A stretch of 6,056 bases of DNA, taken from NCBI GenBank assembly GCA_025935475.1, contig JAICVE010000179.1:1-6056 (forward strand). Reading direction: 5' to 3'. The notes beneath the pieces were generated by a model. That model had not been told where the DNA came from. It searched no databases and was given only the letters and a program-made list of their open reading frames with translations. Below are positions 1 through 5,444 of the stretch, piece by piece (the stretch's first letter is position 1; each line of letters opens with the position of its first letter). Origin of the DNA: Nitrospira sp. (GTDB lineage Bacteria > Nitrospirota > Nitrospiria > Nitrospirales > Nitrospiraceae). The translations under genes and the position numbers were made by a program.

Positions 1-32
1 ACCTCAAGATGTAGGAGAGCTGCGGCGGCTAG

Positions 33-1055
33 TCAGGCAGCATTGGCCGGCCGCCACCTGAGTCCGGCGTTCAACAATTCTTGGAGCAGCTCATCGTACT
101 TGTAGTCGGCGCTTTCCGCGGAATCGGCAAAGTCTTCATTGCGCGCGATTTGAGGATTCGGATTGGCCTCGAGCACATACAGGACTCCCTGCGCGTCCAT
201 CCGCAAATCGATGCGGGCGTAGCCGCTCAATCCCAGTGCGCGGTACACCCGCTTGGCAAGGTACTGGATCTCCTCGGTCTTTCCGGCCGGAAGGTTTTTC
301 GCCTTCTCCGAAGTAATGCCGTACTTGTCCTGATACTTTCGACTCCATTTGACCCGCTCAGTCGCAATTCTGCGGGTGTCCTCGGGCAGGTTGTCCATCT
401 TGAGTTCCCATACTGGCAGCGCTTGAAGGCGGCCATTCCCGATCACGCCGACGTAAAGTTCCCGCCCCTCGATGTACCGTTCGATCAGCGCCCCGGTACC
501 CACGCTTTCGTGAATAAATGCCACGCGCTCTTTTAGTTTTCCGTCGTCCTCTACGATAGATGCCTGGGAGATGCCGAGCGATGCTTCTTCGGTGATGGAT
601 TTGACGATCAGCGGAAACGAGAGCCATGTCGGACGCTTGACCGTCCGGCCTTGGGGCGCCACTATAAAGTCGGGAAACGGAATGCGGTGAAACGAAAACA
701 ACTTCTTCGCCAGCACCTTGTCGCGGGCCAGCATCAACCCTCGAGGATTGCAGCCGGTATATGGGATGCGCAGCAGTTCCAAATACGAAACGACGTTTTG
801 GTCATACACCGCAAGGCCGTCAAATTCTTCAAGAAGGTTAAAGGCGATGTGGGGACGCCATTCCTCGATGGCGGTCCGAATGACGCCGAGATCGCTCTTC
901 ACCCCGAGCGGCCTGACGTCATGTCCCAGTGCCCGCAGGGTGGTCACGACATCGTATTCCGTTCTCCACTCGGCCTTGGACGGATCATGACCATTGAGGG
1001 GGTCCGGCGGAACCAAGTCTCCATGCATCAGGACGAGGACGCGCAGTCGTCTCAT
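33..1055 (-). CDS. ATP-grasp ligase, D-Ala-D-Ala ligase-like
   Basis: This 340-residue protein looks like a cytoplasmic ATP-grasp carboxylate-amine ligase, an enzyme type that activates a carboxylate as acylphosphate and joins it to an amine. What is visible: an N-terminal Rossmann-like start (RRLRVLVLMHGD, residues 2-13), DGLAVYDQN with PYTGCNP (about 79-104), a probable ATP-binding lysine in FPLIVKS (K152), the loop EEASLGIS (157-163), ALIERYIEGRE (189-199) and the metal-binding end GYARIDLRMD...YVLEANPNPQIA (279-304, with E296 and N298). In canonical Ddl the last motif is normally N-T-x-P-G; here it is NPNPQIA, so I do not call it ddl and the substrate is unknown. The ATG overlaps the stop of the upstream metallopeptidase gene as ATGA (1052-1055), implying translational coupling and a shared job. 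No clear terminator is visible in the 32 bases left before the window edge. The fold is confident, the reaction is not. Confidence 0.88.
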   Translation of the reverse strand: MRRLRVLVLMHGDLVPPDPLNGHDPSKAEWRTEYDVVTTLRALGHDVRPLGVKSDLGVIRTAIEEWRPHIAFNLLEEFDGLAVYDQNVVSYLELLRIPYTGCNPRGLMLARDKVLAKKLFSFHRIPFPDFIVAPQGRTVKRPTWLSFPLIVKSITEEASLGISQASIVEDDGKLKERVAFIHESVGTGALIERYIEGRELYVGVIGNGRLQALPVWELKMDNLPEDTRRIATERVKWSRKYQDKYGITSEKAKNLPAGKTEEIQYLAKRVYRALGLSGYARIDLRMDAQGVLYVLEANPNPQIARNEDFADSAESADYKYDELLQELLNAGLRWRPANAA

Positions 1056-2107
1056 ACCGCCACCTTGTGACGCCCGCTGCGCAAATAATTCATGGTGTGG
1101 ACCGTCAAGAGGATCGTAAAGTCGAGTTTCGCCTGTTCCTCATCGATCGGGAGGCGCAACTGCAGCTCTCGGCACCGTGCGATCATGTCTTCAAGCACTT
1201 GATCGATCGTGTACTGATACTCACCCGTCCAGCTGGCTACCTTGCGGCGGACCTCTCGCCGAAATCGGTTCAAAAATGCAGCGGCGCTCATTTTGTCTCC
1301 GTGGACAGAGTTATCCGAAAAGAGCCGCTTCAAGTCCGGATCGTACGAGGAAGATCTCGCAACCCCATAATGCCCGCGCTTGCGCGCGTAGTGCTCACGT
1401 AGAGTTCGCTTGAGCAAGGGCAATGGATCCACTTGCTCTGTTGTGGTCACGACCGGCGGCACGCCGGCCAATCCCTTCATAAGGCTGTCCATATATTGAA
1501 GCTTGTGCATGACAGGCCATCCCTTGTACCGGTCGGCCCAGGACGAGTTCGGCGTTAGCCATACGGCGAAGGTCTCGGCAAAGTCTTCATCGGGATGGCT
1601 TTGCGCATACCATACATCCAGGTGCCGCACAAAGCTGCGGCTGTAAGGCCGCGGGCTGTAATACTTCGGGTAGGGGTCCGAAGAACGCCCGAAGATGCGT
1701 TGCCTGCTACGCGATCGGCGGATCCGGTACGCGTTCTCGATGGCATGCCCCGCCTCGTGCCGGAGGATGCGCATGCACCACTCCGCGGTGCCGCCCTCGA
1801 CTTCGAGCATCTGTGCCAGCTCGAGTTTTTCCAACCGCGGATGAGCAAGATAGAATGGGATGGCAATACCCGGTACGCCGTCGGGCGTGAACCATTCGTT
1901 CGAAATCCAGAAATGTGGACGAAAGCAAAGGTGCTTGGCTTCAAGTTCCTCTCCGAGCTGACGAATTTGGCGCGACAGAAAGGGACTTTCGATGGTGACG
2001 TTGAGACGGCACATGGGAAGCTCGAGGAGCTTTTCATCGGACCAAGATACCCACGCGGGCTCGTGCTGACTTAGATCAGATGGCGTTCGGGTCTGCGTAC
2101 GCGGCAT
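1052..2107 (-). CDS. putative zinc-dependent metallopeptidase (HEAGH zincin)
   Basis: This 351-residue protein is a probable zinc metallopeptidase of the HExxH type. The active-site helix is ILRHEAGHAIENAY (residues 114-127: H117 and H121 as zinc ligands, E118 as general base). A second acidic block, YAQSHPDEDFAETFAVWL (167-184), lies about 50 residues on, and E178 or a neighbouring acid is the likely third ligand. The layout recalls the putative zinc-binding peptidases in which HExxH is followed by an ExxAE-like block, such as Pfam Peptidase_Mx, but I cannot assign a named family with certainty. The N-terminal part has striking conserved-looking boxes (WSDEKLLEL 22-30, RPHFWISNEWF 63-73, PGIAIPFYLAHPRLEKLE 79-96), possibly a dedicated substrate-recognition region. 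The C-terminal third is basic and helical. No signal peptide or membrane segment is visible, so it is probably cytosolic. The ATG at 2107 is chosen because a GGGGG Shine-Dalgarno-like run lies 5 nt upstream and a TATAAT box just beyond it. It is the first gene of a two-gene operon with the ATP-grasp ligase. Confidence 0.82.
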   Translation of the reverse strand: MPRTQTRTPSDLSQHEPAWVSWSDEKLLELPMCRLNVTIESPFLSRQIRQLGEELEAKHLCFRPHFWISNEWFTPDGVPGIAIPFYLAHPRLEKLELAQMLEVEGGTAEWCMRILRHEAGHAIENAYRIRRSRSRQRIFGRSSDPYPKYYSPRPYSRSFVRHLDVWYAQSHPDEDFAETFAVWLTPNSSWADRYKGWPVMHKLQYMDSLMKGLAGVPPVVTTTEQVDPLPLLKRTLREHYARKRGHYGVARSSSYDPDLKRLFSDNSVHGDKMSAAAFLNRFRREVRRKVASWTGEYQYTIDQVLEDMIARCRELQLRLPIDEEQAKLDFTILLTVHTMNYLRSGRHKVAV

Positions 2108-2112
2108 AGCTT

Positions 2113-2117
2113 CCCCC
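2113..2117 (-). promoter_or_regulatory. GGGGG ribosome-binding site of the metallopeptidase gene
   Basis: On the minus strand five Gs stand exactly 5 nt before the ATG at 2107. GGGGG can pair with the CCUCC of the 16S rRNA tail through four G-C pairs and one G-U pair. The same GGGGG-N5-ATG arrangement precedes pal and the 75-residue gene in this window, which supports its being a real signal. Confidence 0.6.
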
Positions 2118-2121
2118 GGAC

Positions 2122-2127
2122 ATTATA
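2122..2127 (-). promoter_or_regulatory. possible -10 box (TATAAT) of the peptidase/ligase operon
   Basis: A perfect TATAAT reads on the minus strand here. No good -35 box stands at the usual distance: GACCTG lies at 17 nt, and TCGACC, a better match, lies at 19 nt. If this box is used, transcription would start near 2114-2116 and leave a 5' leader of only about 7-9 nt that cuts into the G-run. The main promoter may therefore lie elsewhere. Confidence 0.35.
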
Positions 2128-2269
2128 CACCTACTGAAATATAGCAGGTCGAGCATCGAAGAGGGCCTGGTCGATTGGACCAAGACATTGTCTCTTCCCT
2201 CCAGGTATGAACCGGCAGCAGCAACATCATCGATGCGCGAGTTCGACGGCGGCGATGCACTATCAGCAT

Positions 2270-2299
2270 TCGACAGCAGAACGATCGAACGCGTAGAAT
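2270..2299 (+). promoter_or_regulatory. putative sigma-70-type promoter of ttcA
   Basis: TCGACA (2270-2275, 5 of 6 against TTGACA) and TAGAAT (2294-2299, 5 of 6 against TATAAT) are separated by 18 bp. The expected start point falls within a few bases of the ATG at 2308. There is no Shine-Dalgarno between the promoter and that ATG, so the predicted transcript would be leaderless. Matches of this quality occur by chance, so this is a prediction. Confidence 0.45.
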
Positions 2300-2307
2300 A
2301 CGCTTCC

Positions 2308-3171
2308 ATGTCTCCGACCACTCGTTTCCATACGCTGCTGCCAAGATTGGACGACGCCACAGAACAGTTGCAAACGCGACTGCTCCGCCAAGTTGGGCAC
2401 ACGATCAGCGAATATGGTTTGATCGAAGCGGGCGACAAGATCATGGTCTGCGTCTCGGGAGGGAAGGACAGTTATGGTCTGTTGGATCTCCTGCTCGTCC
2501 TCCAGCGTCGAGCCCCGGTCAGGTTTGATCTCATCGCTGTCAATCTGGACCAGAAGCAACCCGGGTTCCCTGCACACGTCTTGCCGGAATATCTCACATC
2601 GGTGGGCATTCCGTTTCGCATCGAAACGCGGGACACCTATTCGATCGTCAAACGGCTCGTCCCTGAAGGACAGACGACCTGTTCACTCTGCTCGCGGCTG
2701 CGTCGTGGCCATCTCTACCGCGTCGCCACTGAGCTCGGGGCCACCAAGATCGCTCTGGGCCATCACCGTGACGACATTCTCGAAACGCTGCTCATGAATC
2801 TGTTGTTCACGGGAAAACTCAAAGCCATGCCGCCCAAGCTCCGTTCGAAAAACGGTCGGCATCTCGTCATTCGCCCCCTCGCGGCCGTCCGCGAGGTCGA
2901 TCTCGCCCTGTATGCGGAACGGCGCGGATTCCCGATCATTCCCTGCGATCTGTGCGGCTCCCAAGAGGATCTCAAGCGAAAGCAGGCGAAGACGTTCCTG
3001 CAGGAGTGGGAACGCCGTGCGCCCGGCTGTACCGACAGCATGTTCGCGGCGCTGTCGAACGTCGCCCCATCTCTCCTGCTGGACGGGAGACTTTTCGATT
3101 TCCACTCTTTGGCCCTTGAGAATGCCGGCCATGAAAGTGAAGACGGCTGGTTGGATCAGGAAGGCGCCTAG
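2308..3171 (+). CDS. ttcA: tRNA 2-thiocytidine(32) synthetase TtcA
   Basis: TtcA is an Fe-S-dependent PP-loop ATPase that adenylates C32 in the tRNA anticodon loop and replaces its 2-oxygen with sulfur. From the ATG at 2308 it has 287 residues, close to the roughly 310 of E. coli TtcA. Visible motifs are the PP-loop SGGKDS (50-55), AVNLDQKQPGFPAHVLPEYL (77-96), the cluster-binding pair C125/C128 in TTCSLCSRLRRG, GHHRDDILETL (151-161), MPPKLRS (174-180), IRPLAAVRE (188-196) and PCDLCGSQ (212-219), which carries the third cluster cysteine. All key residues of the family are present. An in-frame TTG at 2188 or ATG at 2233 would add 40 or 25 residues of low-complexity sequence unlike the family. 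I prefer 2308 because the family's N-terminus aligns from there and a promoter ends just upstream. It diverges from the peptidase operon and converges on msrA, sharing a CTAG at the two stops. Confidence 0.95.
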   Translation: MSPTTRFHTLLPRLDDATEQLQTRLLRQVGHTISEYGLIEAGDKIMVCVSGGKDSYGLLDLLLVLQRRAPVRFDLIAVNLDQKQPGFPAHVLPEYLTSVGIPFRIETRDTYSIVKRLVPEGQTTCSLCSRLRRGHLYRVATELGATKIALGHHRDDILETLLMNLLFTGKLKAMPPKLRSKNGRHLVIRPLAAVREVDLALYAERRGFPIIPCDLCGSQEDLKRKQAKTFLQEWERRAPGCTDSMFAALSNVAPSLLLDGRLFDFHSLALENAGHESEDGWLDQEGA

Positions 3172-3704
3172 CTCTTCAACCTGCTCGTAAATAGCTTGCG
3201 AAATTTTGCCACCTTCGGCCCCACCACGGCCGTGCAATAGCCTTGAAACGGATTCCGCGCAAAATATTCCTGGTGATAGGGCTCGGCCTCATGCCAGGTG
3301 TCGGCAGCGACGAGCTCTGTCACGATCGGATTGGAATACACATGATCGCGAGTCAATGACGTTATCACTTCCTCGGCAATTCGCTTCTGCTCTGGGCTGT
3401 GATAAAAAATCGCAGAGCGATACTGAGTGCCGACATCGTGCCCCTGACGATTCATCGTGGTCGGGTCATGAATGACGAAGAAGATCTCCAGGAGTTCACG
3501 ATAATTGACCACGTCGGGGTCGAAGGAAACTCTGACTGCCTCAGCATGCCCGGTGCGTCCGCTGCAGACCGCCTCGTACGTCGGTCGCTCCGCGTGACCG
3601 CCCGTATACCCCGATTCCACCGTCCGTACCCCCTTTACCTGATCGTAGACGGCTTCTAGACACCAGAAGCATCCCCCCGCTAGTGTAGCAACGTCTTCTC
3701 TCAT
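3168..3704 (-). CDS. msrA: peptide methionine sulfoxide reductase MsrA
   Basis: MsrA reduces the S-epimer of methionine sulfoxide in free or protein-bound form, using cysteine thiol chemistry regenerated by thioredoxin. The 178-residue protein carries the catalytic motif GCFWC (C12 nucleophile, with C15 as an extra cysteine) and the substrate-pocket segments SGYTGGHAERPTYEAVCSGRT (31-51, in part), GHAEAV (52-57, E54), HDPTTMNRQGHDVGTQYRS (79-97) and YHQEYFARNPFQGYC (143-157), with C157 as probable resolving cysteine. Length and motif order are typical of a single-domain MsrA; no MsrB domain is fused. I chose the ATG at 3704 because the family begins just before GCFWC; an in-frame TTG at 3749 would add 15 residues without homology or a ribosome-binding site. 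The Shine-Dalgarno at 3704 is poor. No signal peptide is seen, so it is cytoplasmic. It ends on ttcA's stop, with no room for a terminator between them. Confidence 0.96.
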   Translation of the reverse strand: MREDVATLAGGCFWCLEAVYDQVKGVRTVESGYTGGHAERPTYEAVCSGRTGHAEAVRVSFDPDVVNYRELLEIFFVIHDPTTMNRQGHDVGTQYRSAIFYHSPEQKRIAEEVITSLTRDHVYSNPIVTELVAADTWHEAEPYHQEYFARNPFQGYCTAVVGPKVAKFRKLFTSRLKS

Positions 3705-3848
3705 GATGCGTTTCAGGCCTTTCGAGCGTCCGCCAGTTTCTATATACAAGGAGGCGACGACCAGCGGGCGGCGGCAACAGGCACTCGATGTATAGCATAG
3801 GGAAAGGCACGCTAGCGAGGCAGGAACACGGGAACGACCGGTAAGGGA
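3705..3848. other. msrA-pilZ intergenic gap
   Basis: I see no gene, no U-tract terminator for the PilZ gene and no convincing promoter for msrA in these 144 bases. A perfect 8-bp palindrome CGCTAGCG lies at 3810-3817. TATACA and TATATA stretches on the minus strand lack matching -35 boxes. Either msrA is transcribed through from the PilZ gene or its promoter is not of a kind I can recognise. Confidence 0.4.
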
Positions 3849-4223
3849 CTAGCGTCCTCCCGGTTTGAGATTGGCGATCAGTTGCCTGAGCTTCGTCCGT
3901 TCATCCGGATGCATGGCAATAAATTCCAGGCCGAAGACATTTCCTTTGACCCATCGAACCTGCGCCTCGTCTACTCGCAGCGGCCAACTCAACCCGGGCG
4001 CGTAAATTCGACATTCAAATGCCGCATTGGGCACCACCGGATGATCCGATTCAATGCGGCATCCGCCGTCCGAGAGGTCCAGGGTTTTTCCTTGCCCTTC
4101 GCGCTGCCCTCCCGAGAAGGTACTACGAAACTGGGCAGTAAAGCGGGGGTGCGATCTCTTTTCTGTTCCGCGATCCTTTTTCGGTGCCTGAGCTTTTTTC
4201 AGTGCCTGAGCTTTCACCGCCAT
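3849..4223 (-). CDS. PilZ-domain protein, probable c-di-GMP receptor
   Basis: This is a 124-residue single-domain PilZ protein. PilZ domains bind cyclic di-GMP and pass the signal to a partner in motility, exopolysaccharide or envelope control. Both binding motifs are intact: RxxxR in KRSHPRF (R23 and R27) and D/NxSxxG in DLSDGG (D49, S51, G54). The rest is the expected beta-barrel pattern, with VRWVKGNVFGLEFI (88-101) as a typical last barrel strand, then a C-terminal helix. The first 20 residues are a lysine/alanine-rich tail built from a duplicated six-residue unit, not part of the fold. No membrane segment or output domain is present, so it must act through a partner that I cannot name. 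The ATG at 4223 has the best Shine-Dalgarno in the window. It lies downstream of pal in the same direction, with a stem-loop between them. Confidence 0.9.
   Translation of the reverse strand: MAVKAQALKKAQAPKKDRGTEKRSHPRFTAQFRSTFSGGQREGQGKTLDLSDGGCRIESDHPVVPNAAFECRIYAPGLSWPLRVDEAQVRWVKGNVFGLEFIAMHPDERTKLRQLIANLKPGGR
4179..4214 (-). repeat. 18-bp in-frame tandem duplication in the PilZ N-terminus
   Basis: Two adjacent 18-bp units (4197-4214 and 4179-4196) are identical at 17 of 18 positions. They encode KAQALK and KAQAPK at residues 4-15. Each unit is a whole number of codons, so the duplication extends the basic tail without breaking the frame, and could expand or contract by slippage. Confidence 0.85.
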
Positions 4224-4230
4224 GGATACT

Positions 4231-4237
4231 CACCTCC
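4231..4237 (-). promoter_or_regulatory. strong ribosome-binding site of the PilZ gene
   Basis: The minus strand reads GGAGGTG 7 nt before the ATG at 4223, a near-ideal Shine-Dalgarno that fixes this start. Its first two bases overlap the palindrome at 4236-4247. Confidence 0.8.
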
Positions 4238-4247
4238 ACGATCGTGG
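4236..4247. repeat. 12-bp perfect palindrome upstream of the PilZ gene
   Basis: CCACGATCGTGG is a perfect inverted repeat that touches the Shine-Dalgarno of the PilZ gene. It could be an operator or could fold to mask the ribosome-binding site. With no spacer it is a better protein site than an RNA hairpin. No regulator is identified. Confidence 0.5.
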
Positions 4248-4267
4248 TACCGAACACAACTGACGCA

Positions 4268-4301
4268 CCCCGACGTTCTCACGAAGAGAATTTCGTCGGG
4301 G
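4268..4301 (-). terminator. stem-loop between pal and the PilZ gene
   Basis: Arms CCCCGACG (4268-4275) and CGTCGGGG (4294-4301) pair perfectly. Inside, TTCTC (4276-4280) pairs with GAGAA (4286-4290), leaving a 3-nt bulge and a 5-nt loop. The 13-bp hairpin starts about 20 nt after the pal stop codon. On the minus strand it is followed by TGCGTCAGTTGTG, which is only moderately T-rich, so it is not a canonical intrinsic terminator. It may be a leaky terminator, an RNA-stability element, or part of a PilZ leader. Confidence 0.5.
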
Positions 4302-4322
4302 CGCCTCGATGCCTTGAGAAGC

Positions 4323-4994
4323 CTATTTTTTCTTCAACAGGACATGTCCGCGCCGATTCAGCTTATAGCAGGATTCGTCGTGTTCCGTGCAGAAGGGACG
4401 TTCCTTGCCATACGAGACAATGCCGACCTGCTTAGGATGGACACCCAGTTCGGCAAGATACATGCGAGCGGTCTTCGACCGTTTGTCCCCCAACACCATG
4501 TTGTAATCGGTCGTTCCTCGTTCATCGCAGTGGCCCTCAACCTTCAGCACCGATCCTGGATGGTCCTTCAACCATCTGGCGTTGTGATTCAGTGCCTCCC
4601 TGCCGGAGTCTGACAACGTCCACTCGTCATACCCGAAGAACACGTCCTTCAGACCTGCTTCCATGGCTGCTTGTTCTTCCCTTGTTAATTCCGCGCGATG
4701 ACGACTACCACCCGTCGTCGGGGAGATGGATGCAATGCCGCCACCATGAGCCAGGTATTCATCCCCTGGGTTCTGAGAAAATCCCCTCAGTTCGCTGGGA
4801 TTGTTGCTTTGCGTGAGACCGGGGAAATTGGGATTGACGCCCTGGCCGTTCCATCCGGACGGTCCTCCTTCTCGTGTGGCCCCGGCTGTTTGATCGCCAT
4901 CCGACTGTAACCATTTCATTCCGCAACCCGATGCGGCCAATGTCACTACGCCCAAAGCCGCTGCCAGAACGGTTTTTCCGAGACTGACCTTCAT
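4323..4994 (-). CDS. pal: peptidoglycan-associated lipoprotein Pal
   Basis: Pal is an outer-membrane lipoprotein of the Tol-Pal system that grips peptidoglycan and helps constrict the envelope at division. From the ATG at 4994 the protein has 223 residues. It starts with a classic lipoprotein signal (MKVSLGK, a hydrophobic run, then LAASGC with C24 as lipidated cysteine). A Gly/Asn/Ser-rich linker follows (about 25-105), then the OmpA-like domain (about 117-223) with VFFGYDEWTLS (118-128), EGHCDERGT (153-161), LGDKRSK (168-174), IVSYGKERP (192-200) and NRRGH (213-217). These match E. coli Pal closely, though the linker is longer than usual. C202 and C209 flank a short loop where E. coli Pal has none, and C156 replaces an alanine in EGHADERG. 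Upstream in-frame codons (to 5090) are rejected because the signal peptide must begin at 4994 and GGGGG lies 5 nt before it. No tol genes are nearby. Confidence 0.95.
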   Translation of the reverse strand: MKVSLGKTVLAAALGVVTLAASGCGMKWLQSDGDQTAGATREGGPSGWNGQGVNPNFPGLTQSNNPSELRGFSQNPGDEYLAHGGGIASISPTTGGSRHRAELTREEQAAMEAGLKDVFFGYDEWTLSDSGREALNHNARWLKDHPGSVLKVEGHCDERGTTDYNMVLGDKRSKTARMYLAELGVHPKQVGIVSYGKERPFCTEHDESCYKLNRRGHVLLKKK

Positions 4995-4999
4995 GGTAT

Positions 5000-5004
5000 C
5001 CCCC
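5000..5004 (-). promoter_or_regulatory. GGGGG ribosome-binding site of pal
   Basis: Five Gs lie exactly 5 nt upstream of the ATG at 4994 on the minus strand, in the same geometry as at the peptidase and 75-residue genes. This supports 4994 as the pal start over the longer frame. Confidence 0.6.
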
Positions 5005-5034
5005 ATCATTTTTAGGTGAAGCTGTACTGAAACA

Positions 5035-5043
5035 ACTATAGCA
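5035..5043 (-). promoter_or_regulatory. extended -10 promoter candidate for pal
   Basis: The minus strand reads TGCTATAGT: a TATAGT box (5 of 6) preceded by the TGn extension that can compensate for a weak -35. No good -35 is seen. Transcription would begin near 5028, giving a leader of about 34 nt that includes the ribosome-binding site. Confidence 0.4.
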
Positions 5044-5172
5044 CCGCCTTCATGGACGGGACGTTGACCACGACAGAGGGTTGCCAACACGCTGAAATAT
5101 CGGGATTTTTACCAGGTAAGAGGAAAAGACGGAGTGAGACAGCGCCTGGGGATCTAGGTCAGCGCCGAGATC

Positions 5173-5319
5173 TTAGAACTGGGCGGACCGTCGGTCAGCC
5201 CAACGGACCGGCCGCATCACTGTCCCCAACGCCGCGACCGCGCAAATCATCGCCAGCATCAGAAGACCCAACATGAGGAAGAACGCAGCCCGCATATCAT
5301 GGAGGATGACATTGTTCAT
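5173..5319 (-). CDS. 48-residue single-pass membrane microprotein
   Basis: A short gene with no family that I recognise. One hydrophobic segment, AAFFLMLGLLMLAMICAVAALG (about 11-32, 22 residues with one cysteine), is followed by a basic tail with arginines at 36, 39, 43 and 44. By the positive-inside rule the C-terminus should face the cytoplasm. The start at 5319 is well supported: AAGGAGGG lies 7 nt upstream, the only near-perfect Shine-Dalgarno in this part of the window. A longer in-frame version to 5364 would bury that site and add a charged, unlikely N-terminus. It starts 29 nt after a possible 31-residue Cys-rich frame, and pal follows 178 nt downstream. It could be a small membrane regulator or a subunit of a complex; nothing here decides which. 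Confidence 0.65.
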   Translation of the reverse strand: MNNVILHDMRAAFFLMLGLLMLAMICAVAALGTVMRPVRWADRRSAQF

Positions 5320-5326
5320 TGCATTG

Positions 5327-5334
5327 CCCTCCTT
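5327..5334 (-). promoter_or_regulatory. strong ribosome-binding site of the membrane microprotein
   Basis: AAGGAGGG on the minus strand ends 7 nt before the ATG at 5319. This site is the main reason for calling the short frame a gene and for choosing its start. Confidence 0.7.
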
Positions 5335-5348
5335 GCTCCGATCAGCAT

Positions 5349-5444
5349 CTATCGGGTGTGCCACCCGCAGCTACAAAACCAGGGAGACATCGGATCACGC
5401 TTTGTCAGCCACCTTCGGCAGCAGGGGCAGTGTCTTGTCCACAC
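5349..5444 (-). CDS. possible 31-residue zinc-knuckle microprotein
   Basis: A GTG-started frame of 31 codons ends in TAG at 5349. Its sequence has a ribbon-like layout: CPCC at residues 6-9 and FCSCGWH at 23-29, with W2, W12, W22 and H5. C6, C9, C24 and C26 could bind one zinc ion (CxxC plus CxC, 14 residues between). TAGGAGG lies upstream but only 3 nt from the GTG, closer than ideal, and there is no other in-frame start. It precedes the membrane microprotein by 29 nt, so the two could form one transcript. Cys-dense short frames can arise by chance in GC-rich DNA. I rate it as better than chance because CPxC and CxCGW are typical zinc-ribbon wording and a ribosome-binding site is present. 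Function unknown. Confidence 0.4.
   Translation of the reverse strand: MWTRHCPCCRRWLTKRDPMSPWFCSCGWHTR

Noticed and set aside
1..32. Start of a third gene in the peptidase/ligase operon
   Set aside because: No ATG on the minus strand in this stretch; short GTG and ATG frames overlapping the ligase end stop at once or lack a ribosome-binding site. A gene further left cannot be excluded.
81..536. A 151-codon open frame on the plus strand
   Set aside because: Antisense to the C-terminal half of the ATP-grasp ligase, where the minus-strand motifs are unambiguous.
1595..2074. A 159-codon open frame on the plus strand
   Set aside because: It lies fully antisense to the HEAGH peptidase and mirrors its codon structure; no ribosome-binding site or family.
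2188..2307. N-terminal extension of ttcA from TTG 2188 or ATG 2233
   Set aside because: No good ribosome-binding site, no resemblance to TtcA N-termini, and the segment contains the likely promoter. It remains possible, so the start is stated as a choice.
2683..3237. A 184-codon minus-strand frame
   Set aside because: Antisense to ttcA and overlapping the end of msrA; both real genes have intact catalytic motifs.
3705..3749. 15-residue extension of msrA from TTG 3749
   Set aside because: The family starts close to GCFWC, and the TTG has no upstream Shine-Dalgarno.
3882..4613. A 243-codon open frame on the plus strand
   Set aside because: It runs antisense across most of the PilZ gene, the intergenic stem-loop and half of pal. 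Those two genes have clear families, and the plus-strand product has no recognisable domain.
5151..5172. GATCT/AGATC inverted repeat after the membrane microprotein as a terminator
   Set aside because: Five base pairs around a 12-nt loop with no T-run following on the minus strand.
5340..5365. TGGCAC followed by GCT on the minus strand as a sigma-54 promoter
   Set aside because: The spacing between the GG and GC elements does not fit the -24/-12 pattern and the TTGC box is absent.
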